The notes beneath the pieces are model-generated. The model was not told the DNA's origin and did no database searches. It saw only the letters and a list, made by a program, of their open reading frames with translations. From JBFWMG01 sp050251715 (GTDB lineage Bacteria > Desulfobacterota > Desulfovibrionia > Desulfovibrionales > Desulfovibrionaceae): a DNA stretch of 64,000 bases. Positions within the stretch are counted from its first letter, which is position 1; each line of letters starts with the position of its first letter. Below, piece after piece: positions 42,626 through 51,862 of this stretch. The DNA lies in contig JBFWMG010000010.1 in the NCBI GenBank assembly GCA_050251715.1, forward strand, positions 1 to 64,000, written 5' to 3'. Both the position numbers and the translations under genes were made by a program.

Positions 42626-45412
42626 TCAGGCCGATGAGGACGACGGATCCGCATATTGTTCAAGCACGCGGAGCAGATCCAGTTTGCGCACCGGCTTGGA
42701 GAGATAGCCGGTGCAGCCCGCCGCAAGGCAGCGTTCCTTGTCCTGGGGCTTGGCGTGGCCGGTCAAGGCGATGATGGGCACGGTGCGCCCTGGCGCACCA
42801 CTCCCCCGGATAGCCTTCGTGGCCTCAAAACCATTCATGACGGGCATTTCTATGTCCATCAGCACGATATCGAACGAACCGTCCGCAAATGTGCGCACGC
42901 CATCCTGCCCGTTTTCCGCACACTCAAGGGCAAAACGGGAATGCCGCAGATAATGGCTGACAACGGTGCGCAGGGACTTGGTGTCCTCCACAAGCAAGAC
43001 CTTAACCGCCGCGCTGCTGTGTGGCACGGCCCCATTATCCACATCAGCCATGGACCCGAACGCGATATCGTACTCCGGGACGTCCAGGATGACCGTAAAA
43101 TAAAAGGTGCTGCCCAACCCCTCTTCGCTTTTCACAGAGATGGCTCCACCCATCATCTCCACAAAGGCCTTGCTGATGGCCAGGCCCAGCCCCGTGCCCC
43201 CAAAAGAACGGGTTATGGACGCATCCGCCTGGCAAAAGGTCTCGAACATTCTGTTCATGTTGGCGGGGGCGATGCCAATGCCCGTATCGCTGACGGCAAA
43301 GGAGACCTCGGCGGTCGTGCGGGTGCATTTCACCGCATCCACAACAAGCGCGACGCTCCCCTCGTTGGTGAATTTGATGGCGTTGCCAAGCAGATTCAGC
43401 AGCACCTGCCGCAGCCGCGTCGGGTCGCCGATCAGATTCGCCGGCACATCCGGCGCAATGGCATAGGAGAAGCGAAGATGCTTCTCGTCCGCCCTCAACA
43501 CGAACAATTCGGCGGTCTCGACAACCAGCTTCCGGAGATCAAAGGCTGTCCTTTCCAATTCAAGCTTGCCAGCCTCTATCTTGGAGATGTCGAGAATGTC
43601 GTTAATCAGAACGAGGAGCGATTCACTCGACATTTTGAGCAGTTGGACAAGCTCGGACTGCTCCTTGTCCAGCGTCGTCTCGGCCAGCACCTCCGTGGCG
43701 CCGACGACCGCGTTCATGGGGGTTCGCAACTCGTGGCTCATGCATGCCAAAAACAGGCTTTTCGCCCTGCTGGCGGACAGGGCCGCTTCCCGCTCCACCT
43801 CGGCCTTTTCCTTGAGCTTGCGCGCCGTGATGTCCGTGGCCAACCCCTCCAGATACCAATGGCCGTTCCCATCCGAAATCCGTTGGCAGGACGTGGACAA
43901 AAACCGCAAGGAGCCGTCGGGCAGCCTGGCTTCGAACTCGAACTCTCGAACCCTGCCGTACTCCTCCAACTGGTAGAAAAATTCCGCCCTGCGCTCCGGG
44001 GAGACGTAGAGCTGTCCGACAATGTCGTTGCCCCTATCCAGCATGTCTTCCGGCGACGCATACCCGCACAGCCGCGCCATGGCTGGATTGACGCGAAGAT
44101 AGCGCCCGTCAAGCGTGCAGCGGTAGATGCCCTCCATGGCCTCTTCAAAGATGCTCCGGTACATGCCCTCGGCCTGGCGCAGGGCGTCCAGCGCCTGATG
44201 CCGCTGGAGCACAATGGCGTACAGGGCGGACAGGCGTTCCATGACCGACCTGTCCCATTCGGAGTAGGGGCGGCTGGCCTCGGCCACCCCGATGCTCCCC
44301 AACAGCTTTTCGCCCAGCCGGGAAGGGGAACAGACAAAGCGGGAGAGGAGCCCCGCCGCACCGCCCTCTTCCGCTGGGGGCTCTTCCCGCAGAATCGTGC
44401 GATCGGCCGTGAGCGTCGCGCCCCACAGGCACAGGAAGGCATCGGACACGGGCTTTGCCTGATAGGACACGTGGCATGCATTCTCTCCCGTGCACAGGGC
44501 AGGGCATATGAACTTGCCGGAGTCGGGGGAGAAATAGCCCGCGTAGCCCTGTGGACTCCCTGTGAGCGCGCGGGCGTGGTCGAGCATCAGGCTGGTTATT
44601 TCCACGATGGTGGGCAGGGTGATGGCCGCCTTGGAAAGCTCGGCGATGGAGGCGTTCACGTGCGCATCGGCTTCCAGCCTGCGCTGCGCCTTGTCCAGGT
44701 CGCCCAGCATCCAGCGGAACGAGTCGTGGAGCACCCCCACTTCATCCCGGCTCGAAATGGCCACGTCAAGCGTCAGGTTGTCCGGCGCTATTTGTTGGAC
44801 CGCCTCCACAAGCTTGTTGATGGGCTTGGAAATGGAACGGGAAAAAAACAAGGCGAACGTGCTGCCGATGCCCAACAGGCCAAGAGCCCACATCATTTGC
44901 CGCCTGAAAAGCGTGCGGGTCGCGTCCGTTACCGGCTCAAGGGAAAGGCCGAGTATGATATGCCAATTCTTGTTGCCAATGACCACCGGCTTGGTCAGCA
45001 CCATGCCGGTGACGCCATGTTTCGACGAAAAATAATTATCCACCAGGCGCGGCACCGTGGTGAGCAGCGAGGTGTCGATCAACTCGCCCTGGTAGGAGTC
45101 GTCGCTGGCAAGGTAGACTTCGCCGTTGTCCTTGACGACCAGGGCGTACAAAAGTTGCTTGTCCATGAACCGCACGGTTTCATTCAGCATCTCGTCAACA
45201 TATATCCAGTTCAAGGACCAGAAGGCGCTTTGCACGCTTGCGGCTATGAACTCGGAAACATGCTCGGCCGTGGAGATGGTGTTGCGCTTGAGCTGTTCGG
45301 ATTCCGTACGGATGGCGTAATACGTCCACAGGCAGACGATGGCGAACGTTGCGGCGACCGTGGCAAGGAGCGCCTTGCCAAAAATGCTCCGGCTGAATGA
45401 GACGGCCTTCAT
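42626..45412 (-). CDS. Membrane hybrid sensor kinase with periplasmic sensor, GAF, PAS and receiver
   Basis: 928 residues. Helix 1 (about 11-33), a Cache-like periplasmic region (about 35-170: 'SVQSAFWSLNWIYVDEMLNETV'), helix 2 (about 175-193), HAMP, a GAF-like domain with four cysteines ('FICPALCTGENACHVSYQ', 'AFLCLWGA'), PAS, HisKA ('CMSHELRTPMNAVVGA'), HATPase ('VSDTGIGIAP', 'GTGLGLAI') and a C-terminal receiver with 'DIVLMDIEMPVMNGF'. No HPt is present. It starts 6 nt after the stop of the Tat-exported hydrolase gene, so the two are coupled, and the hydrolase may produce or remove the sensed compound (inference). Confidence 0.88.
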   Translation of the reverse strand: MKAVSFSRSIFGKALLATVAATFAIVCLWTYYAIRTESEQLKRNTISTAEHVSEFIAASVQSAFWSLNWIYVDEMLNETVRFMDKQLLYALVVKDNGEVYLASDDSYQGELIDTSLLTTVPRLVDNYFSSKHGVTGMVLTKPVVIGNKNWHIILGLSLEPVTDATRTLFRRQMMWALGLLGIGSTFALFFSRSISKPINKLVEAVQQIAPDNLTLDVAISSRDEVGVLHDSFRWMLGDLDKAQRRLEADAHVNASIAELSKAAITLPTIVEITSLMLDHARALTGSPQGYAGYFSPDSGKFICPALCTGENACHVSYQAKPVSDAFLCLWGATLTADRTILREEPPAEEGGAAGLLSRFVCSPSRLGEKLLGSIGVAEASRPYSEWDRSVMERLSALYAIVLQRHQALDALRQAEGMYRSIFEEAMEGIYRCTLDGRYLRVNPAMARLCGYASPEDMLDRGNDIVGQLYVSPERRAEFFYQLEEYGRVREFEFEARLPDGSLRFLSTSCQRISDGNGHWYLEGLATDITARKLKEKAEVEREAALSASRAKSLFLACMSHELRTPMNAVVGATEVLAETTLDKEQSELVQLLKMSSESLLVLINDILDISKIEAGKLELERTAFDLRKLVVETAELFVLRADEKHLRFSYAIAPDVPANLIGDPTRLRQVLLNLLGNAIKFTNEGSVALVVDAVKCTRTTAEVSFAVSDTGIGIAPANMNRMFETFCQADASITRSFGGTGLGLAISKAFVEMMGGAISVKSEEGLGSTFYFTVILDVPEYDIAFGSMADVDNGAVPHSSAAVKVLLVEDTKSLRTVVSHYLRHSRFALECAENGQDGVRTFADGSFDIVLMDIEMPVMNGFEATKAIRGSGAPGRTVPIIALTGHAKPQDKERCLAAGCTGYLSKPVRKLDLLRVLEQYADPSSSSA

Positions 45413-45418
45413 TACGAA

Positions 45419-46315
45419 CTACAGTCTTTCGGGCGTGCCGGGGGTGAGTACGAGCGTGCGTGTTGCGGGATGAAGCGTCCTGACCTTGTCCACGAATCCG
45501 TCAGCGGACTGAGCCAACACGGGGAACGTGGCGTAATGCGCCGGAATCACGACCTTGGGGGCAATCATGGCCACGGCATGGGCCGCTTCATCCGGCCCCA
45601 TGGTGAACACGCCGCCAATGGGCAGGATGGCCACCTCCGGCTTGTAATAGTCGTGGATGATATCCTTCATGTCGCCGAAAAGGGCTGTGTCGCCCGCATG
45701 GTAGAGAACCATGCCGTTTTCGAAGGCAAAGATGTAGCCCACCGGGTCGCCCACGTACTTGTTGGTGCCCTGGAACCCCGTCAGCTGCGCCCCGGACGAA
45801 TGGTCCGCGGCCACCATGGCGATGCGGATGCCGTCAAAGCTGGCCCAACTCCCCTTGTTGCCCAGGGTGAAGGTCTGGGTGTCCGCCTCGGGAATCTCCG
45901 ACTTGATGAAAAAACTCAACTCCCACGGGGCGATCACCTTGGGATTGTAGTCGCTGATAATGGCCTTGGCGTCAGGCAGCATGAAGTGGTCGACATGCCC
46001 ATGGGTCCACAACACCAGATCGATCGATCCAAAGGACTTCCGCTTCCTGTACTTTCCGGGGCAGCTGGGGTTGGTGCTGATCCATGGGTCTATGAGTATG
46101 CGTTTCCCCTGTGCGGACGTGAACAAAAAACTGCCGTGGCCCAGCCACTCGATCTCCAAGCCCGTGCCCGCGACCGTGCCCCCAGCCGTGCCCGCGCCAG
46201 CATCCGCACGTGTGGCGGCGGCAAGCGAGACACCCTTGTCGCCAAGCAAGGCGGACCCCACGACAGCGCCTGCGGCCCTGACCAAAAAAGCCCGCCGGGA
46301 AACTCTTTTCTTCAT
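45419..46315 (-). CDS. Tat-exported UPF0173-like metallo-beta-lactamase-fold hydrolase
   Basis: Start at 46315 (MKKRVSRRAF) behind GGGGGTGGGG. 298 residues. Twin-arginine signal 'SRRAFLVRAAGAVVGSALLG'. The mature enzyme has 'EIEWLGHGSFLF', metal motif 'THGHVDHF', 'YHAGDTALFGDM' and 'EVAILPIGGVFTMGPDEAAHAV...VIPAHYATFPVL', so it is a paralogue of the cytoplasmic protein at 32519. Tat export implies it folds, probably with its metals, before crossing the membrane. It precedes the hybrid kinase gene by 6 nt. Confidence 0.87.
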   Translation of the reverse strand: MKKRVSRRAFLVRAAGAVVGSALLGDKGVSLAAATRADAGAGTAGGTVAGTGLEIEWLGHGSFLFTSAQGKRILIDPWISTNPSCPGKYRKRKSFGSIDLVLWTHGHVDHFMLPDAKAIISDYNPKVIAPWELSFFIKSEIPEADTQTFTLGNKGSWASFDGIRIAMVAADHSSGAQLTGFQGTNKYVGDPVGYIFAFENGMVLYHAGDTALFGDMKDIIHDYYKPEVAILPIGGVFTMGPDEAAHAVAMIAPKVVIPAHYATFPVLAQSADGFVDKVRTLHPATRTLVLTPGTPERL

Positions 46316-46697
46316 CCCCACCCCCTTTCCGCATGCATGCCCAAAGACAACCCGCCGCACGCATTTGCCAACCGTTTGTCCACAAACGAATACGTTAACA
46401 TTATTAGATACACAAGGTCGCAGAGGTGAGGATTCGACGGGGTCGCGCAGGGATTCGGCTGGGTCACATATGGATTTATCCCGCCCTTCATGCTATATAC
46501 AAACAAGAGAAAATACTTACTGCGGCGTGGCATTGAACATCGGCTCAAAAAGGTATTGAAGAAATATATCACACTATAACCGTCTTCACGCATGGCGCGA
46601 CGCACCCTTGCGGCATGGACGTTGCGCCTCGCGGGGCCGACGCTTTTGCCATGGCGACGGTCCAGCCCCGCGAGGCGCGATACGGAACGATGCGCTG
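46316..46697. other. Divergent promoter region
   Basis: 382 nt, AT-rich from about 46380 to 46580, between the Tat hydrolase (minus) and the OmpA-like gene (plus). Promoters in both directions are expected; I cannot define boxes with confidence. Confidence 0.4.
46624..46678 (+). promoter_or_regulatory. Large inverted repeat in the leader of the OmpA-like gene
   Basis: Perfect 14-bp arms (46624-46637 and 46665-46678) around a 27-nt loop, ending 19 nt before the start codon. In RNA it would form a very stable stem next to the ribosome site. It may control translation or protect the 5' end. Confidence 0.55.
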
Positions 46698-47369
46698 ATG
46701 AAACACATACCCTGCCTGCTGGCCGCCGCATGCACTCTGCTCCTGCTGTTCGCGTTCCTCGGCGGCATCGCATGTGCCGAAAACCGTGTGGACATGAGCA
46801 ATGCGACGCCCTCCACCGAGGCGTTGATCCGTGCGCTCACCCCCCCGGCCCAGCCGGAAACCGGCACGCCCGCCACCACGCCACGCACACGCGGCATCCC
46901 TCCCGCTGGCGGCACGCGCGGTTTTTCCGTCACCGGCACGCCAACGGTCCCCGCGACCGGCACACCTCCCACGCCCACGGTGACCGGTACGGCAGTTCAG
47001 GCCGACACCGCCCCCGCCCGCCCCACGGTGGCGCTCAAGGTCGAGTTCGCCTACGACTCCGACGCGCTCACCCCCCAGGCCGTGGCCGTGCTGGAGGCCT
47101 TGGGCGCGGCGCTGACGTCCAAGGCGCTCAGCGCCTACCGCTTCCGCATCGAGGGGCATACCGACGCCGTGGGCGGGGCGGCGTACAACCTGGATCTTTC
47201 GCGACGCCGGGCCGCAGCCGTGGCGCGCCATCTGGCCGCCACATACGCCATGCCTCCCGCACGCATGGAGGTGGTCGGCATGGGCGAGGAACAACCGCTC
47301 CCCGGCATGCCGCCGGAGGACGGACGCAACCGGCGCGTGGAGGTCATCAACCTCGGCAACGGCCCGTGA
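46698..47369 (+). CDS. OmpA-like peptidoglycan-binding domain protein
   Basis: Start at 46698 (MKHIPCLLAA). 223 residues. Signal peptide ends near GIACAEN. A Thr/Pro-rich linker (about 60-120, many 'TGTP' units) leads to an OmpA C-terminal domain: 'VEFAYDSDALTPQAVAVLEALG', 'RIEGHTDAVGGAAYNLDLSRRRAAAVARHL' and 'MGEEQPLPGMPPEDGRNRRVEVI'. Asp and Arg of the diaminopimelate-binding site are present (GHTD, NRRVE). It should bind the cell wall in the periplasm. It is the first gene of the plus-strand caspase/cyclase group, 97 nt before the caspase gene. Confidence 0.88.
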   Translation: MKHIPCLLAAACTLLLLFAFLGGIACAENRVDMSNATPSTEALIRALTPPAQPETGTPATTPRTRGIPPAGGTRGFSVTGTPTVPATGTPPTPTVTGTAVQADTAPARPTVALKVEFAYDSDALTPQAVAVLEALGAALTSKALSAYRFRIEGHTDAVGGAAYNLDLSRRRAAAVARHLAATYAMPPARMEVVGMGEEQPLPGMPPEDGRNRRVEVINLGNGP

Positions 47370-47466
47370 TCCGAAGGATCGGACGCCGCGTCGCCGCGCG
47401 GTGCGTCCGCATCGGTGAGGGGCGTTATTTCCATCAACCTGGCATGACACCCATGGAGTCCGCGAC

Positions 47467-48888
47467 ATGCGCCGACCATTTTCCCTCCTAAGCGCCCTGC
47501 TGCTTCTGCTGCCGCTTCTGGGCCCGCCTGACGCCGCCCTTGCCGAAAACCGCGCCCTTATCGTGGGTATCGGCAAATACGCCATCCCGTCCGCCAATCT
47601 CCCGGGCATTGAAAAAGACATCCGCATGATGCGCGATGTGGCGACCATGCTCGGCTACAAACCCGAGCAGATCATGGTGTTGCAGGACGACAAGGCCACC
47701 CTGGCCGGGTTGCGCCAGACCATCACCCAATGGCTGGTGGACGGCGTGACGCCCGACGACCAGGTGCTGTTCTACTTCAGCGGCCACGGCTCGCAGGTTG
47801 CCGACGACAACGGCGACGAGGCCGACCAGGCCGACGAGGTGCTGGTGACCCATGACGTGCGCCACGAAAAGGGAACGCTGACCCACGTGTACCGGGATGA
47901 CGATTTCGGCGCGCTGCTCGCCTCCATCCCCGCCAAGCGGGCCTATGTCCTCATCGACGCCTGCCACTCCGGCACGGCCACGCGCGGCGTGGGCGGCAAG
48001 ACCTTTCCCAAATTCCTGTCCTACCCCGGCATGCCGCGCGGCAAGACGCGGGGGTTCACCGAGGGCGTGCGCAAGGGCGTGGCGCCGCCTGCCACGCATG
48101 TGGCGCTGTGCGCGGCCCAGGACGACCAGCAGGCCCAGGCCTCCGACCAGGGCAGTTTCTTCACCCTGGGGGTTCTCGAAGCGGTGAAGCGTGCCGCAAA
48201 CACGGGCGAGCCCATCACCATGCGCGAGCTGCTTGCGGAAACGACGCAATACATCGACACCTCCCTCGACAACCCATCCATAGCCTTCCGCCCCGTGTTG
48301 TCCGGAGCGAGCACGCTGATGACCAGCAACCTGTTCGTGAGCAAGGGCGAGGGGCAAAAGCCCGCGCAGCTTGAAAAGGGATGGTGGGAAAAGCTGGAGG
48401 AGTTGGCGGACGGCGCGTCCTACGCCATCCCGGTCAGGGCCAACAAGTATCTGTTCAAGATCGGCGATGCGCTTTCGGTCACCTGCCGCATCAGAAAGGC
48501 GGGATACCTCAACATCGTGAACATCAGCCCTGGGGAAAGCACGCCCACGGTGCTGTTCCCCAACACATTCCATCCGGACAACCGCGTCCAGGCCGGCCAG
48601 ACCGTTTCCATCCCGGACCGGGGCGACCGGTTCGCGCTCAAGGCCACACCGCCCGTGGGCAAATCCCTGATCGTGGCCCTGCACACGGATTATCCGCTCA
48701 ATTTCCACCAGGACGGGTATGGAGACGGGTTGTTCAGAGACCTTTCCGTCACCTCCACCCGAGGATTTGCGGTCATCGAACAGGCGCCGACCCCGACCAA
48801 GCCGCCCGTGGCGGCCACGCAGCCGGAACAACCCCCCGCCCCACGGGCCTACGGGGCCGGTTCCTTCGTTGTCCGCATAGAACCATGA
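47467..48888 (+). CDS. Exported caspase-fold (metacaspase-like) protein with C-terminal DUF4384-like domain
   Basis: 473 residues. Signal peptide, cleavage near ALAEN. The caspase domain (about 28-265) is compact: 'RALIVGIGKYAIPSANLPGIEKDIRMM', catalytic His107 in 'LFYFSGHGSQ', an acidic 'DDNGDEADQADEVLV' loop typical of metacaspase-like proteins, and Cys166 in 'VLIDACHSGT'. A C-terminal beta domain (about 320-440, 'FKIGDALSVTCRIRKAGYLNIVNISPGE', 'TVLFPN') is of DUF4384 type. It should be a soluble periplasmic or surface cysteine peptidase with Arg/Lys preference if it follows its family. It precedes two lipoprotein genes. Confidence 0.9.
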   Translation: MRRPFSLLSALLLLLPLLGPPDAALAENRALIVGIGKYAIPSANLPGIEKDIRMMRDVATMLGYKPEQIMVLQDDKATLAGLRQTITQWLVDGVTPDDQVLFYFSGHGSQVADDNGDEADQADEVLVTHDVRHEKGTLTHVYRDDDFGALLASIPAKRAYVLIDACHSGTATRGVGGKTFPKFLSYPGMPRGKTRGFTEGVRKGVAPPATHVALCAAQDDQQAQASDQGSFFTLGVLEAVKRAANTGEPITMRELLAETTQYIDTSLDNPSIAFRPVLSGASTLMTSNLFVSKGEGQKPAQLEKGWWEKLEELADGASYAIPVRANKYLFKIGDALSVTCRIRKAGYLNIVNISPGESTPTVLFPNTFHPDNRVQAGQTVSIPDRGDRFALKATPPVGKSLIVALHTDYPLNFHQDGYGDGLFRDLSVTSTRGFAVIEQAPTPTKPPVAATQPEQPPAPRAYGAGSFVVRIEP

Positions 48889-48934
48889 CGCCCCTCGCCG
48901 CGCCAAGCGGCGGCAACACATCAAGGAGGATGCC

Positions 48935-49444
48935 GTGAACATGCAAACCAAAGCCTGCCGCGCCGGATGCCGACTGGCGTGGGTGTGCTGCTGTCTGGCG
49001 CTGCTCGCGTCGCTGGCGGGTTGCGCCACGAACGGCGCGAACCAGTTGCAGACCAAGGAAGCCGCGTCCGAGGTCTCCTTTTTCGATTCCTTCAGTTTCG
49101 ACCGGCAACTGTCAAACTCCCTCCGGGCGGGATTTCCCCAAGTCTCCGTGGTGTTCCCGGCCACCATCACCATCAACTCCATCCCTCCCCGGCTGGAAAA
49201 ATGGCTGTCCGTGGTGGAACAGGGCGGCGGCAAGGTGACCCTGGTGCCGGTGCGCGACGGCGAAAAGGGCATCCTGTCCGAAGTGCTTTCCCTTTTCGTC
49301 AAGGTCATTGACTACATAAAGGAAAAGGCTATCTACAGTCCGGCAACGGGCTACGACCTGGAACTGCATTACAAGCAGGGGTCCGGCATCGTGCTCCAGG
49401 CCTTGTTCATCCAAAAGGCCAAGAAGGAGGATGTGAAGCCATGA
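48935..49444 (+). CDS. Small lipoprotein of unknown function
   Basis: Starts at GTG behind AAGGAGG. 169 residues. Lipobox LAGC (Cys30); four further Cys lie before it in the signal. The mature part contains 'FDSFSFDRQLSNSLRAGFPQVSVVFPATITINSIPPRLEKWL' and a basic C-terminus. I do not recognise the family. It overlaps the next lipoprotein gene by 4 nt and lies 46 nt after the caspase-fold gene, so it belongs to the same operon and could anchor or restrain the peptidase (inference). Confidence 0.75.
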   Translation: MNMQTKACRAGCRLAWVCCCLALLASLAGCATNGANQLQTKEAASEVSFFDSFSFDRQLSNSLRAGFPQVSVVFPATITINSIPPRLEKWLSVVEQGGGKVTLVPVRDGEKGILSEVLSLFVKVIDYIKEKAIYSPATGYDLELHYKQGSGIVLQALFIQKAKKEDVKP

Positions 49445-49947
49445 CCCCCCTCCACACGCTGTTCCGGCTGGCCGTGTACGCCCTGGCCGTCGCCGCCCTC
49501 TGCGGCTGCGCCGGGCGCGGCGCGGGAGCCGTGCTGTTCTCCCCGGAGGACGCCCAGGCGCTCCGGCTCGACCAGCAGGAATGGGACGCGGCGGGAATGA
49601 CGGCGAAAGCCCTGAATCTCAGCCCAGGACCGGGCATCCGGGTCGTTGTCCCGGATGTGGTGGAGACCGAGTCCGGCCCGATAGTGGCGGTGCCGCCCGT
49701 GGCCACCATTCTGGTGGAATTTCTCGAAAACACGGCGCCCGTGGACATGGCGACGCTGGACATCGTGGCGCGCAAGGGCTGGTTTTCCAGATCGCTGACC
49801 GCCAAGCTCGCGCCCTATGTCGAGGGAACCCGCCTCCAGGCGCGCAACCTGCGCATCCCGACCGGGCAATACAAGCTGGAGATGCGCATCAAGGACATCG
49901 CGGGGCATGCCACGGAGCAAACCTTCCGGTTTGAAGTGAACGACTAG
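49441..49947 (+). CDS. Small lipoprotein of unknown function
   Basis: 168 residues, ATG overlapping the previous stop. Lipobox at LCGC (Cys23). The mature part ends in an Ig-like beta pattern ('VATILVEFLENTAPVDMATLDIVARKGWFSRSLTAKLAPYVEGTRL', 'GQYKLEMRIKDIAGHATEQTFRFEV'), so it probably has a beta-sandwich domain used for binding. No specific family is recognised. It is coupled to the neighbouring lipoprotein gene and lies 28 nt before the CHASE2 cyclase gene. Confidence 0.75.
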   Translation: MTPLHTLFRLAVYALAVAALCGCAGRGAGAVLFSPEDAQALRLDQQEWDAAGMTAKALNLSPGPGIRVVVPDVVETESGPIVAVPPVATILVEFLENTAPVDMATLDIVARKGWFSRSLTAKLAPYVEGTRLQARNLRIPTGQYKLEMRIKDIAGHATEQTFRFEVND

Positions 49948-49975
49948 GCGCCCTGCCCGTGCCCAACACACGCCC

Positions 49976-51862
49976 ATGAAGAAATTCCTGCCCTCGCTGC
50001 TCATCGTCACCGCCCTTGCCATGGCGGCGACGGTGGCGGTGCGCCATGCCGTGGGGTTTGCCCTGCCCGACCGCTGCTACGGCGACCTGTGGCACCAGTT
50101 GGCCGGGCAACGGGCCGCCGCCACGCACGCGGCCATCGTGTCCATTGGCGACCAGGACATCGCCCGGTACCAGAACGACCCCCTGGTGTTCTGGGGGCCG
50201 CACTTTGCCCAGGCCATAGCCGCCCTGCGCCAGGCAGGGGTTTCCGGCATCGGCATCGACGTGCTCTTCACCATCAATGCCGGGGCGTGGCTGCGCAAGC
50301 TGGACATTCCCCAGGGCGATGCGAGCCGCACCTTCGACATCGCCATGCGCGAGCAGCTCGCCTCGGGCGCCGTGGTGCTGGCGGGCCTTGTGGTGGCCGG
50401 GGAGGATGGCCAGCCATCGGTGCTGCGGCCAACCCCCGACTATCTCTACGCCCTGCCGGGCCAGCAGCGGGACGTGGGCCTGACCAACCTGCACACCGAC
50501 CCTGACGGCGTGGTGCGCCGGTTCATGCCCGCGTACTGGAACGACCGGGGCGAACGGCTGGGCATCGCCTTTCCCATGCTCCTGGCCCTGCGGGCCAAGG
50601 GCTCCGGCGTGGCCGACGGCATGTGGCCCATTGGGGCCGAGACGCTCTCCTCCCGGCAATTTCCCATCACGCTGGGCTATCTTGGCCCGCCGGGCACGGT
50701 GCCCCGCGTCCCGTTCGCCAGCCTGCTGGCCCCGGACGCGGCCAACGACCCCGCCGTGCGCGGCCTGGCGGGCAAAATCGTCATCATCGCCGTGGAACCC
50801 TCGGGCATGCAGGACGTCCACCTGACGCCGTATTCGACCGGCCTGGGCAAGCCCGCCGCCACGCTGATGAAGGGCGCGGAGGTGCAGGCCACCATCATCG
50901 AGACCATTCTGACCGGCCACCGCCCCCTGCCCTGCCCGGCGTGGAGCGAAACGGCCCTTGTTCTTGCCTGCGTGGTGGGCATGGCCGCCATCGTCCTGAC
51001 CACCTCCCTGTCCAGGGCGGGGGGCATCGCCCTGGGGCTGTGCGCCGGTTGCGCGGCCGTTTCCTATGCGTTCTTCCTCTGGGGCAACCTGATGCTGCCC
51101 CCGGCCCAGGCCCAGGCCGGCGTCCTGGCCGCCTTCCTGGGCGGGCTGTGCAAGCGCCTGTCCGGCGAAGAGCGCCGCCGCGTCTGGCTGCAACAGACAT
51201 TCGGCAAATACGTGGCCAAGGACGTGGTGGACCAACTGCTCGCCGGACGGTGCGCGCCCGACCTGGGCGGCGAGCTGCGCGACGCCACGATCCTGTTCAG
51301 CGACATCCGGAATTTCACGACCATCTCGGAACAGCTCGCGCCCCAGGAGGTCATGGAGATGCTCAATGCCTACTTCGACCGGGCCTGCGAGCGGATCATG
51401 GCCAGGGGGGGCGCGGTGGACAAGTTCATCGGCGACGCGGTGATGGCCGTTTTCGGGTCGCCCTGCCCCAACCCGGACCATGCCCGCCAGGCCGTGGCCG
51501 CCGCCCTGGACCTCGCGGCCGAGGCGCAGGCGTTCGGCGCATGGATGACCGACCGCTTCGGGGACAAAAACCTGCCTCCGTTCGCCGTCGGTGTCGGCCT
51601 GCACAGCGGCAACGTGATGGTGGGCAACGTGGGCGCGCACAACCGGCTGGAATTCACGGCCCTGGGCGACACAGTCAACCTGGCCTCGCGGCTGGAAGGG
51701 GCGACCAAGCCGCTGGGCTGGCGCATCGCCGCCAGCCGGGCCACGGTGGATGCCGCCGGAGCGGATGTCGCCACGGGCAGGAGCGAGACCATTACGGTCA
51801 AGGGAAGGCGGGAGCCTGTGGAAGCGGTGGAGATCGTGGGCATCAAGGAGAAAAAGACATGA
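49976..51862 (+). CDS. CHASE2-domain adenylate cyclase (class III)
   Basis: 628 residues. An N-terminal helix, a large extracytoplasmic CHASE2 sensor (about 30-315: 'AAIVSIGDQDIARYQNDPLVFWGPHFAQAI', 'IGIDVLF', 'LTNLHTDPDGVVRRF'), three membrane helices (about 320-395) and a cytoplasmic class III cyclase domain (about 430-610). Metal ligands are in 'ILFSDIRNFT' and 'KFIGDAVMAVFG'; the Lys of 'VDKFIGD' and Asp of 'ALGDTVNLASR' are the pair that selects ATP, so the product should be cAMP. The stop overlaps the next start (ATGA). CHASE2 cyclases are thought to sense external signals; the ligand is unknown. Confidence 0.9.
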   Translation: MKKFLPSLLIVTALAMAATVAVRHAVGFALPDRCYGDLWHQLAGQRAAATHAAIVSIGDQDIARYQNDPLVFWGPHFAQAIAALRQAGVSGIGIDVLFTINAGAWLRKLDIPQGDASRTFDIAMREQLASGAVVLAGLVVAGEDGQPSVLRPTPDYLYALPGQQRDVGLTNLHTDPDGVVRRFMPAYWNDRGERLGIAFPMLLALRAKGSGVADGMWPIGAETLSSRQFPITLGYLGPPGTVPRVPFASLLAPDAANDPAVRGLAGKIVIIAVEPSGMQDVHLTPYSTGLGKPAATLMKGAEVQATIIETILTGHRPLPCPAWSETALVLACVVGMAAIVLTTSLSRAGGIALGLCAGCAAVSYAFFLWGNLMLPPAQAQAGVLAAFLGGLCKRLSGEERRRVWLQQTFGKYVAKDVVDQLLAGRCAPDLGGELRDATILFSDIRNFTTISEQLAPQEVMEMLNAYFDRACERIMARGGAVDKFIGDAVMAVFGSPCPNPDHARQAVAAALDLAAEAQAFGAWMTDRFGDKNLPPFAVGVGLHSGNVMVGNVGAHNRLEFTALGDTVNLASRLEGATKPLGWRIAASRATVDAAGADVATGRSETITVKGRREPVEAVEIVGIKEKKT

